A DNA stretch of 64,000 nucleotides. It comes from Allacma fusca. Taxonomy: Eukaryota; Arthropoda; Collembola; Symphypleona; Sminthuridae. Shown here piece by piece: positions 33,811-45,300 of this stretch; within the stretch, counting starts at the first letter, position 1; each line of letters starts with the position of its first letter. The stretch spans positions 3,245,661-3,309,660 of the forward strand of contig OX359250.1 in NCBI GenBank assembly GCA_947179485.1, read 5' to 3'. Under the pieces are notes generated by a model. The model saw only the letters and a list, made by a program, of their open reading frames with translations, was not told the DNA's origin and did no database searches. The translations under genes were made by a program, and so were the position numbers.

Positions 33811-36800
33811 TTACATTTGAATAACTTTTTTTTAATTTTTCGGGCGTTATTCGCTTTCCTGTAATTTTAAGAAGTTAAATGGTTCAATTAACCTTCTAAC
33901 TTATCTCTCAGTTTTGTGTGTTAATATTTTTATTATTTGGAGTGCATTGCTAGATAGTTGCTTGTTTGGGGAATTATTAAGGCAACTTATCAAAAAGATT
34001 GGATATTTTAAAAGCTTGACAATTTCAATTATATATGCATGATTTAACTGTTTTTTATTTGAATTTATTCAAATTCGATTTGGGGGAACACCTTATGTTG
34101 ACCCAACTTTTTAAATGGCTATTCCAATAGGTATATACATGGAGGTGGGCATTTGCCTCACATTGGCTTTATCCCTTAACCATAAAGATCCCTTGTACTA
34201 TTTTAGTTATCACAAATAAAATTTGTAATTCGGTTACATAGAGTTATAGTTGCTTTTTTAGGGAATTTAAAATATTCAAGCAACTCATCAAAATCAGAAT
34301 AAGGATGGCCTAAATTTGGCTAAAAAGCAACAAAAAGGCTACAATATCACAATATGTTCTCGGCTCGTACACGGAGTGAACTTCCAGTAATATTAAAGCC
34401 GCTTGTCGCGAAAGAATCGGAATCTGATAGTGTCCCGGAACTGAACAATGTTAATGTCCGCGACAAGATGATTTTACGTAACTGAAAGTTCAGTATGCGT
34501 ACCAATAGAACATTTACTGTGATAGTGCAGCATTGCTTGTTGCTTTAGAGCACAACTTTGGAGATCATAGATCAAAGTAATTACTTAATTTTATTTCACA
34601 CTTTAGTATGTACAGCAATTTTATACTGTCATTAGAAAGTCTAAAATGAGTCTTATCTCGTAAATTATGGAGACTACAGAGCAGAGCTAGAAATATTTTT
34701 GTAAAAAAGAGCTTTGTCTGGAACCGATTTTATGACCACGCATGGTGCATACCAACTGAGAAATTAAAATACAGCCGAACAAAATTTCAATAAGCATATC
34801 TTTCATCAGAGACACGGTTCCATTTTGTAACAATTGATTCCTTAAATTAGAAAAGCAAAAGTAAAAATTGCTGAAACTAAACTACAGTGTCATAAAGAAT
34901 AGTACGACTGCAGTAAGTCCACAGAGGACTTCCGCAGCATCCCTAGGATGATGACCCATGAAGACTGGTTGCATAGTAAACGGAACCCGATTATTCTATA
35001 CTGTACTAGAAGTATATGCGGACTACAGAGCTAACAAAATGCATTCAAGTACTACTACTTCAAAAACAATTTCAGTATCAAAGTTTTGCGTTATTATTCT
35101 AATCTTTCATTCAACACTATTTTTATTTTTGTCTACTTGTTAATTTAAAGATTATATAAATATTTGATTTAAGGACCCTTCAACCTAAGTTTCATTCAGC
35201 AAATTTTTCACCTGACGAGTTTAGAATTATTTATTACAACCCTGCCATTCCATCAAAATTGATCCGTTAAATCGATAATCCCTAGGTTTTTTTATCATTC
35301 CCACTAAATGTAATCATAGATGTTGCTTTTGTAAAACCCATGAATTAATTTATAATTGTTATTTATGTGGACTGACAAGATCATTTGTAACTTTTGGCGA
35401 ATTATATACATACATGCTTTCGAATGTAGCCGTTATACTCGTAGTCATTCATCACAATATTGGAAATTAACGCCTCTGGTATCAAGTTCGATTTCACCAA
35501 CGGGGAGAACTGAATATATCTCAAATGTGCCGTTGGCCATAGTGAAATACTCCCAGATGCCACAATTCCTTCAAAAGTGGCAAGGACTTCAGAAAACTTC
35601 TAAAAATTTGGAGAAATTTCATTACCTTAGAAATATTATTCCAATTTCTTAAAATGAATGTGATAGCGGATTCTTACTAATGAATCTAATACGGGTTGAT
35701 CTTCTTGGTTCCACTGTTTACTGATATTTTTCCATTCTAACTAATTAAGATGGTTAGTCTGCCCCTGCTTTCGCGGAAATTGTTGCCCTCAAATTCAGGT
35801 GCACCTGACCTGAATAACCCTACTAAGTCTTGAAATAAATTTGTAGTTTTTTTTAAGACTTAGACTTGGAATACTTTGAAAAAATAACTTATGCTAAAAA
35901 GTACTGGAGGCCACCCATTCGATTTTAATGCCAAGAAAATACATTTTTATGACTGCACCCCTGACGTAGTCCAATTGGTTTTTAATTTTGATTACATTAG
36001 AAACGAAAACACATCTAGTGTTTGTTGGTTTTATGGATGTGCAAAATATATACCTGCAAAGGTATGGGTACGGATTGTGGATAAATATGCCAGATTTAGC
36101 AGTACCCGCACTTCAGGTACCGGTAACGATTTGGGGTACCCATACCGCGAGGACTGATGCTCTTGATCAAACCTAACGATTTACAGGGACGATTTATTTC
36201 CCTACTGCCCGACATTTCTTAACGCTTTGTCCTGCTTACCCTTTCCCAAGAATATTTTGGAAAATTAAGATTGTTGACCGAGTAGGTAATAGTTCCCGAC
36301 GACCAGCTGGGCTGACTCTGACAAAAGCTATATAGCTGCCCAACTGGGACTTTCTGCTTGACTGCCTCGACCTGACGACTTATATTCTTCTCACAATTCT
36401 CATTAATTTTTACTTGATTTATTTTTCTGTCGGATTATTCGTACTTTTTACCTGGTTGATCAGTTTATACATTTTCAGCCCTGTCGTCAGCGATGCTCGT
36501 ATAAGTTCGAAAAACTATTTGCAACATATTGGAAATTTATTTATTCTTTCTTTAAAATCAATGCTTGAATTAATTTTTTAAACAATAATCATGGATGATT
36601 ATCCAGAATTTCCAATTTTTAAAGAATAGTTGACAACAAATCATGAGGTTCTACATGCGTTTGCTGGAGTTGTTTTAAAATTTAATTTGTGTACAATTGG
36701 GGGGGGGGTACTGGAATAGACTGTCCCTCCCTGATTTTGTTTGAGGATACTGTAATGTATACCCTGTCCCCTATAATCCAGAGTGCCTGGTTGGATTTAC

Positions 36801-37311
36801 ATTCCCAGTCTGAAATATTTAGTTCGATTTTATTGATTAAGTGATTATTTATACATCAGCTTTTAAATGAAGCGAAGATATGTGTACTTCAAATATCATT
36901 ACAATAATTATAATATCATTGGTTTATAATATTAACTGGAAATGCTGTCCTCTTGTTCCAAACGACGTATGTGTGTACAGTTTTGTAATCAGTATTAAAT
37001 TAACTTTTGTACAGTAAAATAAAGGATGTTGTTTATTTCCTTTCTCATAAAAATGTTTTCCTGAAGTAATTTTCAACTTTCAGTCAATTTCATCAATTAC
37101 AACAGGACGACAATTATTTTAATGCAGACGAACGGAGGGCGGAGCTTCACTGAATGAGGCGTCATCAAACGACATTTATAACGTTTAATTCAATTTTTTC
37201 AATATTTAATGTAAAAGCTACCAATTAATCATTACAGTCCTGTGATTTGGGCCTCCATGCTTCAAGTGACAAGTTCAAGATTAAGTACCTCAGCACTTTC
37301 TATATAAATAC
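33811..37311. other. AT-rich intergenic stretch
   Basis: No supported gene. About 36055-36160 is rich in GGTAC/GTACCC and faces the similar tract at 30.9-31.1 kb. Inverted CTTGTCGCG/CGCGACAAG lies at about 34402-34467. A poly-G run (about 36701) is the only other landmark. Confidence 0.4.
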
Positions 37312-37836
37312 ATGGTAATTCCTAAACTTCATAATGGCAACTTCATTGACTCCGATGATGCCATCTTTCTCAATGACCCTGCCCCTTTCATGAAAGCAAC
37401 CCCTTCTCCTAGACAACAGAATTAACTTTTCCGGGAATCCAGAATGACCTGGAAACTCTCTAACTTGTGTGAGCATGTGGGAGACAACTTGAAATACAGC
37501 AACGTCGATGATCTTCTAAATTAGAAACTTCATAACATCAAAATAAGTGACTTGCATGAAGTGATAATTCCGGTGCTGGAAGACATGAAACATGACACTG
37601 ATGGATTCTATAAACTCCTGCGGTCATATCCGTAAAAAGTGGCAGAAGTTCGGAAAGTTGGAGGAGGGCTAACAGGCTTCTTACCTGCCAAATATTTTGC
37701 TCCCTACAAAAAAATTGAACTGCCTTGTGTCATTGGTTGGACAGTTATCGTGGGACAGACAAAAAGGCGTCCCAACATCCACAATATGAACCTTCAGTTT
37801 CGCTTCGACTCTGAAAGCGTAAAACGTTATTTTTGA
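37312..37836 (+). pseudogene. Unidentified 175-codon frame interrupted only by three stops
   Basis: From ATG at 37312 to TGA at 37836 a single frame reads as good protein throughout, broken by TAA (about 37423), TAG (about 37519) and TAA (about 37633). There is no frameshift. Blocks include NGNFIDSDDAIFLNDPAPFM, SNLCEHVGDNLKYSNVDDLL, VLEDMKHDTDGFYKLLRSYP and KYFAPYKKIELPC. Codon use is more GC-rich than the surroundings. I do not recognise the family. It could be a processed pseudogene or a retroelement coding fragment. Recoded stops are conceivable but unlikely. Confidence 0.5.
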
Positions 37837-37934
37837 GGACAAATATACGGCATCTGTCCTCAGCAATAACGGGGAAATTTAAGGGTCGGGAAAAACGATC
37901 TCCCTTTGGAGGAGAGGTAAGAGATCAGAAGAAG

Positions 37935-37995
37935 CAGGGGCGGATGTACGGGGTGAACCACCCTGGCCCGACCAGGTTAAAGAATTTGGGGCCAG
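37935..37995. mobile_element. Solo terminus of a CAGGGGCGGAT-type hAT element
   Basis: CAGGGGCGGATGTACGGGG followed by CCCTGGCCCGACCAGG is a typical hAT end. It resembles, in inverted orientation, the terminus at about 45710-45754 (read from the right: CAGGGATGGTTTTACGGGG, CCCTGGCACGGCCAGGG) and the short piece at 32663. The 8-bp flanks of the two ends do not match, so they are not one 7.8-kb element around the Mxd gene. Confidence 0.5.
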
Positions 37996-40594
37996 GGTAA
38001 AAACATAACGAAGGTCTTCAGAGAATAAAGGCCAACAAATATTGAATATAGTTGGACGCTTAGGACCACGATAAAAATTATTTTATTAATCTACCTCTGA
38101 TAGGAAGGAAGGCAAAACTCCTTACCTTTATTTTCATTACCTCATTTGCCTCACCACCACACATACCTTGACCGAAATCTTGAAACAAATAAAAGATTTT
38201 TATCCTCACACTTCGCTACTATATATTCCCTCCTTACCAATCGAAATTATTCTGCACGAATTAGAATTTTATTGGACAACTTTGCCAAGACCGTCATTGA
38301 TTGCATTTCTTCATACTCCAGACCGCTTTGAAAACACCAATGTTCCGATTGCATGCTGTAGACATAGAAATCACGCTGTGACAACGTCTTTTCCTCATTA
38401 CATGTACACAATGAAAGCTGAATTTGGTTTTAATTGTTTTTCGTGACCGGCGCAGCGGATTCACATCATTTTGTCCCATAATTATTAGAATCTTATATAA
38501 CATTACAGCAGAAATCATTCATAAAAATATTGCAACTAGAGTATACGCCAGCACCCAAAAAATCCTACATTTATCCGAGCTGTAATGTTAAAAACCCATG
38601 TTGTTGAGACATCACCTTCAAAAAATGTCCAAACCTTCCCTTTACTAAATTTGAGGCAGGCCAACGTCACTGAATATGAATAGGTAACGAAATATGAATC
38701 TGAATACGAATAAATACCCCTCTGAAAACAAAAATCCCGGGGTTTCTCCCGGTATTAGGCATGAATGTCAAAAATTTCGACGCCACAATAAATTTTTCCA
38801 ATCGTTTCCCAAATGTGTAAAAAATGACACCGTTTAAAATCAGCCCAAGATGTCTTTTGCCCATTTTGCAGTTAGCAAAAGCATTATACTGATTTTTATT
38901 CTTGTCGTACATTCGCTGTCTACATTTTTTTTTAAATATAATTTTTCAGAGACCTCCGCATTTAAAAAGGCATTGGTTCATCCATATGGTACTTTTACAA
39001 ATTGAGCCAGGGCGATGACCATTTCCCTGTGTGACGTCGTGTCTTCGTAAAGGGAGGGTTAGGTCAGTTGAGGCTGGAGATACGAAACGCCTACCTGCCT
39101 AGCTGAGTACTTGGCCGTTATCGAACGGAAGCGATACTGCAATGAACCAAGATGTTTTCACTCGCACTCCGACTACTACTTATATGAACATATACAGTGG
39201 TGTATTATAGGCCTTCAATGCTAAAGGGAGCCGCGAGATCTGAAAGTGTGTGAGGATAAAAGTACGTACATATGTAAGCTGTTCGGAAAAAGATAGTTTC
39301 CTACGCCTACGCTAATTATTGTAAGTAAGTGGCGTAGCAGTTACTTATGCACTTGGGCTGTCAAATCCAATCCAACCCACGGAACAAACTTTAAAATTAT
39401 TGTCAGCATTGAAATTGGAAAGTTGAACCATAGTCATAGAATACGAGCTAAAAATCTGTGGTATACTTCAAACACAAAGCCAGTGAGGTACGTATGTATT
39501 TAATGTGTCCATGTATTTTATTATTTATTTATTTATTTCATCACGTTATATTGTTAGTAGAAGCCTTTTATTTCCATCAAATATTACCAATAATTGATCG
39601 TATTTTTTATTTCCTTTCCGATGTGCTGTGCTAGAAATCAATACACCCGAGTGTCCTGTTACTGTTCCTAGTATTCCCAATGGGCTCCAGCTTATACCAG
39701 TATATTTGTTAGCTATTTACCCATTTTGATGATTTCGGAGACATGGAAGGTCAAAGGTTGTAGTCACTCGTACTTCATATCCCGTCCCAAGTCAGTCCTG
39801 TCAGTCCGTGTGTATGATCTTACATGTGTAGGATTTACCCCCGCTCAACCATTCTCAATTATGTACCTTTAAAGGAACAGACCGTCATGAAAGGCTGTGT
39901 TTTGGATTTTTGGCACGTTGGGTTAGAGATGGAAAATACGGATCAGACAATCGTCGTGTGGTTAATACCGTTTCGACTCAGTATCATCCTCTCAGAATCG
40001 TATTTTGGGTGAGGTTGGAAATAGAGAATAATGACTACAGCCGTTTGATGTTGAATGACCTTCGGACTGAGCAATAATCGCTTGTAGTTATCCAGCTCTT
40101 TGGGCGTTGAATGCTCTCTTCAACCATTGCCCATGTGAATTTGGCCTTTGAACTACCATAAATTGGAAGTATTCAAAACATTCAGATCCTTAAGGTCCTT
40201 AATCCACTCGACAAATTAGTGCCTGGATGTCAGTTTAGGTCAAAATCGGGGAATATCTTGGGAACTGCACTTGTTCATTGCTTTGGGGGAAATGCGATGG
40301 CGGGAATAAATTTATGGAAACTGAATAAGTTCATAAGTAGCAACTTAAAATTTGAGTTGAGTGTTGTTGCGCAACCGATTTCGGGGAGAATTGTTCCAGA
40401 GGCACTATTTAAGGATCTGATCGTTTGGATGTTTCTAGTTTCGGAGATATAAGAGGGGAAAAGTCATGAGAGCATTGGGAGTACCGAGTACCTGTGCACG
40501 TTACCCGTGGGATGATGTTTGTTGGGGCAGTATTGTCGCGGGAGTACAATCTGGGACGCTTTTGAAATCTGTTTTTTATTTTTATTTTCTGTAG
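37996..40594. other. Region upstream of the Mxd-like exon
   Basis: No second exon of the Mxd-like gene could be identified. Several short frames show no motif. An ATTT run lies at about 39520-39540. The 30 bp before 40595 are a strong pyrimidine tract ending CTGTAG, so an upstream exon or 5' UTR exon should lie somewhere here or further 5'. Confidence 0.4.
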
Positions 40595-41494
40595 ATGAGA
40601 AAGAAATCCAAGCAAGATACAAATTCTCTGGGAGATGTAGAAATGGTCATCAAGATAAACAATGAAAATGTAGTGGTTGAGGGCATGCCGCCCCTGAACG
40701 ATTGCCCAGGGAATGAGACTGCTGATATGAAATCTTATAAGCAGGATGAATTCTTAGGGAACTTACCAAATAATTCCATCACAACTCACTGCGATGATTC
40801 ATATTTGTCGTCTTCTAGTGAGGATAAAAACCCACCTGCACAGCTGTCATCATCGAAGGAAGATAGAAAAATAACTCACAATAAGTCAGAGAAGCTACGG
40901 CGAGCACAACTGAAGGCGAGTATGGAAAAACTCAAATTACTTGTACCCCTGGAGGACAGCACTCAAAAATATACCACAGCGGCTTTACTAAGAAAAGTGA
41001 GATACCTTATTAAAAAGTTGGAAGAAAGGGAAAGAAAAAATATTGTTTTTAAGGAACACCTTCAAAGAGAGCAGCGGTACCTTCGTAAAAGACTAGAGCA
41101 GATACTACAAATACCTCGGGAAGGGCTCTCCTCTACAAACCCTAGCGCGACACCGATATCACAGCTAAAGAATAAAGTGAAACTTCCTACTGTGCACAGT
41201 TTTTCCGTTGTAAAACCCAAACTTCCTCTACTATTATCAACTTTCCAAGGGCAAGTGAAAACTCCCCCAATTTTGAAACGAAAGCAGAACCTTGAACCCG
41301 AGAATACCGAAATATTTTATATTAATTCAACCGATATGAAATCTTCGGGAATGGATATTGGAGTGTCTTCTACGTACGAACTAACTACTACCACTGACAA
41401 TTACGGTCCTAATTGCAGCAATGTATCTGAGAAATACTGTATTATCATCGACACTGGGATGGTTCAAGAAGGCGTACCCATCTCAATTATTTAA
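40595..41494 (+). CDS. Mad/Mxd-type bHLH-leucine zipper transcription factor
   Basis: 299 codons in one open exon. In this family the protein dimerises with Max, binds E-boxes (CACGTG) and opposes Myc. The basic region HNKSEKLRRAQLKASMEKLK (residues 95-114) keeps the E-box contacts His95, Glu99 and Arg103. Helix 1 leads to LLVPLEDSTQKYTTAALLRK, and helix 2 plus zipper continues KVRYLIKKLEERERK to REQRYLRKRLEQIL (about 134-171). The LVPL, TT-LL-K, IKKLE and REQR-L--RLEQ positions are Mxd-like rather than Mnt- or Max-like. One difference from the usual SEKNRRA is Leu101 for Asn. No N-terminal Sin3-interacting helix is visible in this exon. The codon before the ATG is TAG and is part of a CTGTAG acceptor, so ATG40595 may be the true start after a non-coding exon, or codons may continue from an upstream exon. 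Confidence 0.85.
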   Translation: MRKKSKQDTNSLGDVEMVIKINNENVVVEGMPPLNDCPGNETADMKSYKQDEFLGNLPNNSITTHCDDSYLSSSSEDKNPPAQLSSSKEDRKITHNKSEKLRRAQLKASMEKLKLLVPLEDSTQKYTTAALLRKVRYLIKKLEERERKNIVFKEHLQREQRYLRKRLEQILQIPREGLSSTNPSATPISQLKNKVKLPTVHSFSVVKPKLPLLLSTFQGQVKTPPILKRKQNLEPENTEIFYINSTDMKSSGMDIGVSSTYELTTTTDNYGPNCSNVSEKYCIIIDTGMVQEGVPISII

Positions 41495-42533
41495 TGTGTT
41501 ATAGATTCGAAATTAGCCAAGCATAGCAAGCTTTGAAGTGTCGTGTTGTATAATTAGTCGTGAGCGTAACTCTAATTATTACTTACGATAAAATTACTTT
41601 AAATAGATAGCAACGTTTTATGTAAGCATTTGTAATGACTTAAGATAAAATCCTTACGATATTTTTTACATCTTTAGGCAACATTTTCTGTCTACAAGTA
41701 TTAAATAATTTTAGATGTTACCAAAGATGGAATTTTCTGTCCATGCCTATTTCATAACTATGCCGCTGTAGACTTCAAAAAGCCTGTATTCCTCCACTAT
41801 TACACATAATTTGTAGGACAAGTTAAAAACTCGATATAACTCAACAAGTATTACGCACAGAATCAATTGCAATAATTCATTTAAACATCATTTAAAATGA
41901 TTGCTTCCAAAATGCTTGCAAATCGGGAAAATTTGGCAAAGAAAATCACAACAAATTCTTACAAGGAAATGCCCTGTTATATCTCGTAAAAAATCACTGG
42001 GTGAAAATTGGAAATAAAAAAAGAAAACTACTTACCCAGTTTGAGCATGATATGGCCGATGACCACCCAATACTATGTTAATGACCCCAAGAGGTCAAAG
42101 GGTGTACATACTAGTGTTCCTAGCGTAATACGTTGAAAGTGGACCAAAATATAAAAAAATACTTTACTACGTTAAAATAGTCTCCTCCCTGGCTTGGTTC
42201 CTCGTTGTAAACTAATGACCTTTCAGTGACCCCTTACGTGTCCACAACGTACAATTTAAGTATCCAGAAAAGTTTGAAACCAATGTGTGACTTGATGACC
42301 CATCGGTTAACTCAACTGTATGGATTAGTCCCCTGAAAAGTTCCACGTCTTGACCTGATGACATTTGAGTGACCCCATGGGTAATATAACAACCATATTG
42401 GGTTTAATTCCTACCTAGAAATTATGCCTAAGTAGGCTAAAGCTTTTCAAAGTAGACATACCAGTTTATCTCCTATTAAATTTGGTTCTACTTTGTAACC
42501 TAATGACACATCAGTCTGTCTGAGGTCAATTCG
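41495..42533. other. 3' flank of the Mxd-like gene with a repeated TGACCTxxTGACCCC motif
   Basis: AATAAA occurs at about 42015. From about 42050 to 42530, units like CTAATGACCTTTCAGTGACCCC, TTGATGACCCATCGG and CTGATGACATTTGAGTGACCCC recur four or five times at spacings near 100 bp. This is an imperfect tandem repeat that ends where the hAT element starts. Confidence 0.5.
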
Positions 42534-42540
42534 AGCCGAG

Positions 42541-44311
42541 TAGGGTTTCCACTTTTTTGAAACGTCATTCCGGGACAAAATAATTTTAAATTTTGTTTAC
42601 GTATACACGATTCCTAATTGTATTTTTCAGCCTTTTTGGCATCTAATAACATTTTCTTGTTTTCCGGTTTGTTCAAAAAAGAAACCAATTCACAACATAA
42701 AAAGGGCACATTTAGCCTGACTTGAAGCTCTGCCTTCACAAGTTTTGTTGAAAATAAGTTTCTCTCGGCTGTCCAAACTTAGGGCCATATTAGGCTGAAA
42801 TAACTTTCTGCAAAATCGTTGCTAACAGGAATTAATAGCACGAACAATAGAAGCTTGAATAGTTCAGGACATTGATCTTCTTAAAAAAACTCAGCCCACT
42901 TAGCACCGACCGATCTCACGATCACCGATCACAATAAAATACTCAGGTTTGACGAAGTAAGCAAAATTCATTGTACAGTTGGTCCTCCTTTAATTTAATA
43001 CCGAGTGCAACGGCAATATTTAGTAAATAAGCCATGGATACTAAGAATTCCTCTGATTTCAAATTTAGTAGTTCCATTTTAAAAAAAATTTAGCATCACT
43101 GAAATAAAAATGTCTGCTTAAATAGGCCTGCAGTGATTTCAAAAAAATCCAAAGCTTCCTGTTCAAAGTGCTTTTGTTTTGTTGCGGGGGTAAATTTTTC
43201 AGAATTGCATTAGTGCTACATCCGTAAAATTTATCGTATCGGTTTACAGAACTTACCAGAAGAGATTTCATTATGGCGTAAACTTCCGTAGAAGTACAAT
43301 CATTACACTCCAACATTAAAATGGGCGAATTCATTTATTGTAAAATAATGTGCACAATATATAGGTAACATTCGGTTCTTAGGCATTCTACTTTCGCAGC
43401 AACTTCATTGCTGTTATGACATACAACCTTGCGATTAACGGCAGGGCAGTCACTTTGTTCCTTTAAAAGAAAATATGACTTAAAAGCTGACCTATTAGAA
43501 AGGAATCTGTGTAGTGCTGGAAGTAAGGAAAGCCACATCCACAAATTCACATAACTGTTTTAAAGAGTATAGTCTCTGCGCAGATGGGCTCGATTCGTTA
43601 AAAACCTTTAAAACTAAGCCTTCAACATCCATTGATAATTTATTGCATGCATTTTTCACAACGTTGTGTATAATGTGATATTTGCAATTAGCAGAAACAA
43701 TTGATAGATTTTCTTCCTGGAATTTCTAAAACCTATAATTTTGGTGACCGTAATTTACGGTCGCATTGTAACAGCAAATATGTTGAATTTTTAATCGCCT
43801 CCAAATTTTTCGGTTAAAAATCTAAACTTTTTAGTTTCAGCACCTGCTTTCTCTAGGTTTTTAGGAACTTTGCATGTGAGATTTAACAAACCCAAATTCT
43901 TCATACTTCACAGAGAAAGTCGCTTTACACACTAACATACTAGCAGGGGTCTGATTATCTTTACCATTTCGACTTAACCAATTTTTTGAATTGACAACCT
44001 CTTCCCATATAGAATTGTAAAACCTATACCTCTTTAATTATTACCTGATGCATAAGCGATTTTTTACGCTTGTAATCACATTTTTAAGATTTTATTAGTT
44101 TTATGTAGATGGCACGTAATGCTCTCGTTTGAATCGAGCTCCTCTAGAACGAAATATTTTATTTTTATCTTAAAAACTAATAATTTTCATAACTTTTTGA
44201 GCTCGACGTTTCCGGGACATTTACGTGTCCCGGAATACACCCTTCCGGGACACGGGACAATGACTGTCATTCCGGGACTGTCCCGGGCATCCCGGACGTC
44301 TGGGAACCCTA
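42541..44311 (-). mobile_element. hAT element with degenerate transposase, CCGGGACA motif family
   Basis: The ends TAGGGTTTCC and GGGAACCCTA are inverted copies that continue with CATTCCGGGACA versus TGTCCCGGGCATCCCGG. AGCCGAG directly flanks both sides (42534-42540 and 44312-44318). This is seven bases, one short of the usual eight for hAT. The right 110 bp repeats CCGGGACA/TGTCCCGG several times. Length is 1771 bp. Transposase remnants lie inside on the minus strand. Confidence 0.88.
43065..43730 (-). pseudogene. hAT transposase remnant (C-terminal half)
   Basis: On the minus strand, 43730-43560 reads LSIVSANCKYHIIHNVVKNA and LVLKVFNESSPSAQRLYSLK. 43550-43335 reads WMWLSLLPALHRFLSNRSAF and KSYFLLKEQSDCPA. 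This is the familiar 'xRWLSLLPAxxRxLxxxxALKSYF' core of a hAT transposase family found in many animals. 43334-43065 continues in another frame. The conserved R before W is replaced, and frameshifts near 43500 and 43335 show it is inactive. The N-terminal zinc finger and first catalytic block are not readable. Confidence 0.8.
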
Positions 44312-44689
44312 AGCCGAGGCCATTATCCCCAATAACACATTCGATAAAATACAATGCATACAAAAAAATATAAATACAAAAAACAATCATGACAAAATTG
44401 ACGTTTCCGGCTTATCTGGTAGCAGATTAGTTTTAAATCAATTGTGATTTTATGTCATATGAATAGAATAACAGATCATAAGAATTCTTACGACCTGTTT
44501 GTGACAAGGTGTCAACCCCCGCCCCCGATCAATGTTACACCAATGGGTTGCATAAATAACCCTTTGTAATTTCGCCAATCCGTAACTAGGAAAAGGTAGT
44601 TCGAAGTGAAATTAATCCACACCGCAAGCTTTACAGAAAATGCCGGTTTCCACTGAAATGTATACAATAGGACTTGGTTCGGTGCCTAC

Positions 44690-45292
44690 TTACAATTAGA
44701 GCACCTCGGGCGGTTAAAATTTGCGGGTAAGCCCGTAAAAGCCCGTGAAAAATTTCATGAGTGGTGCATGCAGGATCAGGGGTTGTAAAAGTACATTGAC
44801 TTGAATGCATGGAACGATTTTCAAACGTTTGTGATTGTACCTTTAAAACAAAGCCTTAACATGCAATGTCAACAAATTATATTACAGGAAATAGTCGGAA
44901 AATCGCAAGTTTGGAAAACATTTAAATAGATACTGGTTGACTGTAGGTTTCCGTAAATTATGTGAAGTGCAATGAGTGCAGGAATATTTTAGCAGGCAGT
45001 CGCGCCAAGTACGGACATCAACTCTGGCCAAACATAATTGGTAGAATTCTGCAGTGGAAGCAACCCCATCTATTATCTGTACCACTTTCATTCAAAAAAG
45101 TCAAAAATGTAAAATTGAATAAGCAAATTGTTCTGGGTCTATAGCTATCTATGGACTGAGAAGCTGAACTGCTATAAGCGGGCGGGCTACGGGCTTTTTT
45201 AAATTTTACGGGCCGGGCCAGGCTTGATCGTTGAACTTTAATTTCGGGCCGGGCGGGCACGGGTGTAAAATATCACACGGGGAGATGCTCTA
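44690..45292. mobile_element. Short hAT-like element, GCCCG motif family
   Basis: TAGAGCACCTC (44697) and GAGATGCTCTA (ending 45292) are inverted ends. GTGCCTAC occurs on both sides (44682-44689 and 45293-45300) as an 8-bp direct repeat. On the left, seven extra bases (TTACAAT) separate the repeat from the inverted end, which is unexplained. Both ends carry runs of GCCCG/CGGGC, while the middle is AT-rich. There is no transposase. Confidence 0.7.
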
Positions 45293-45300
45293 GTGCCTAC

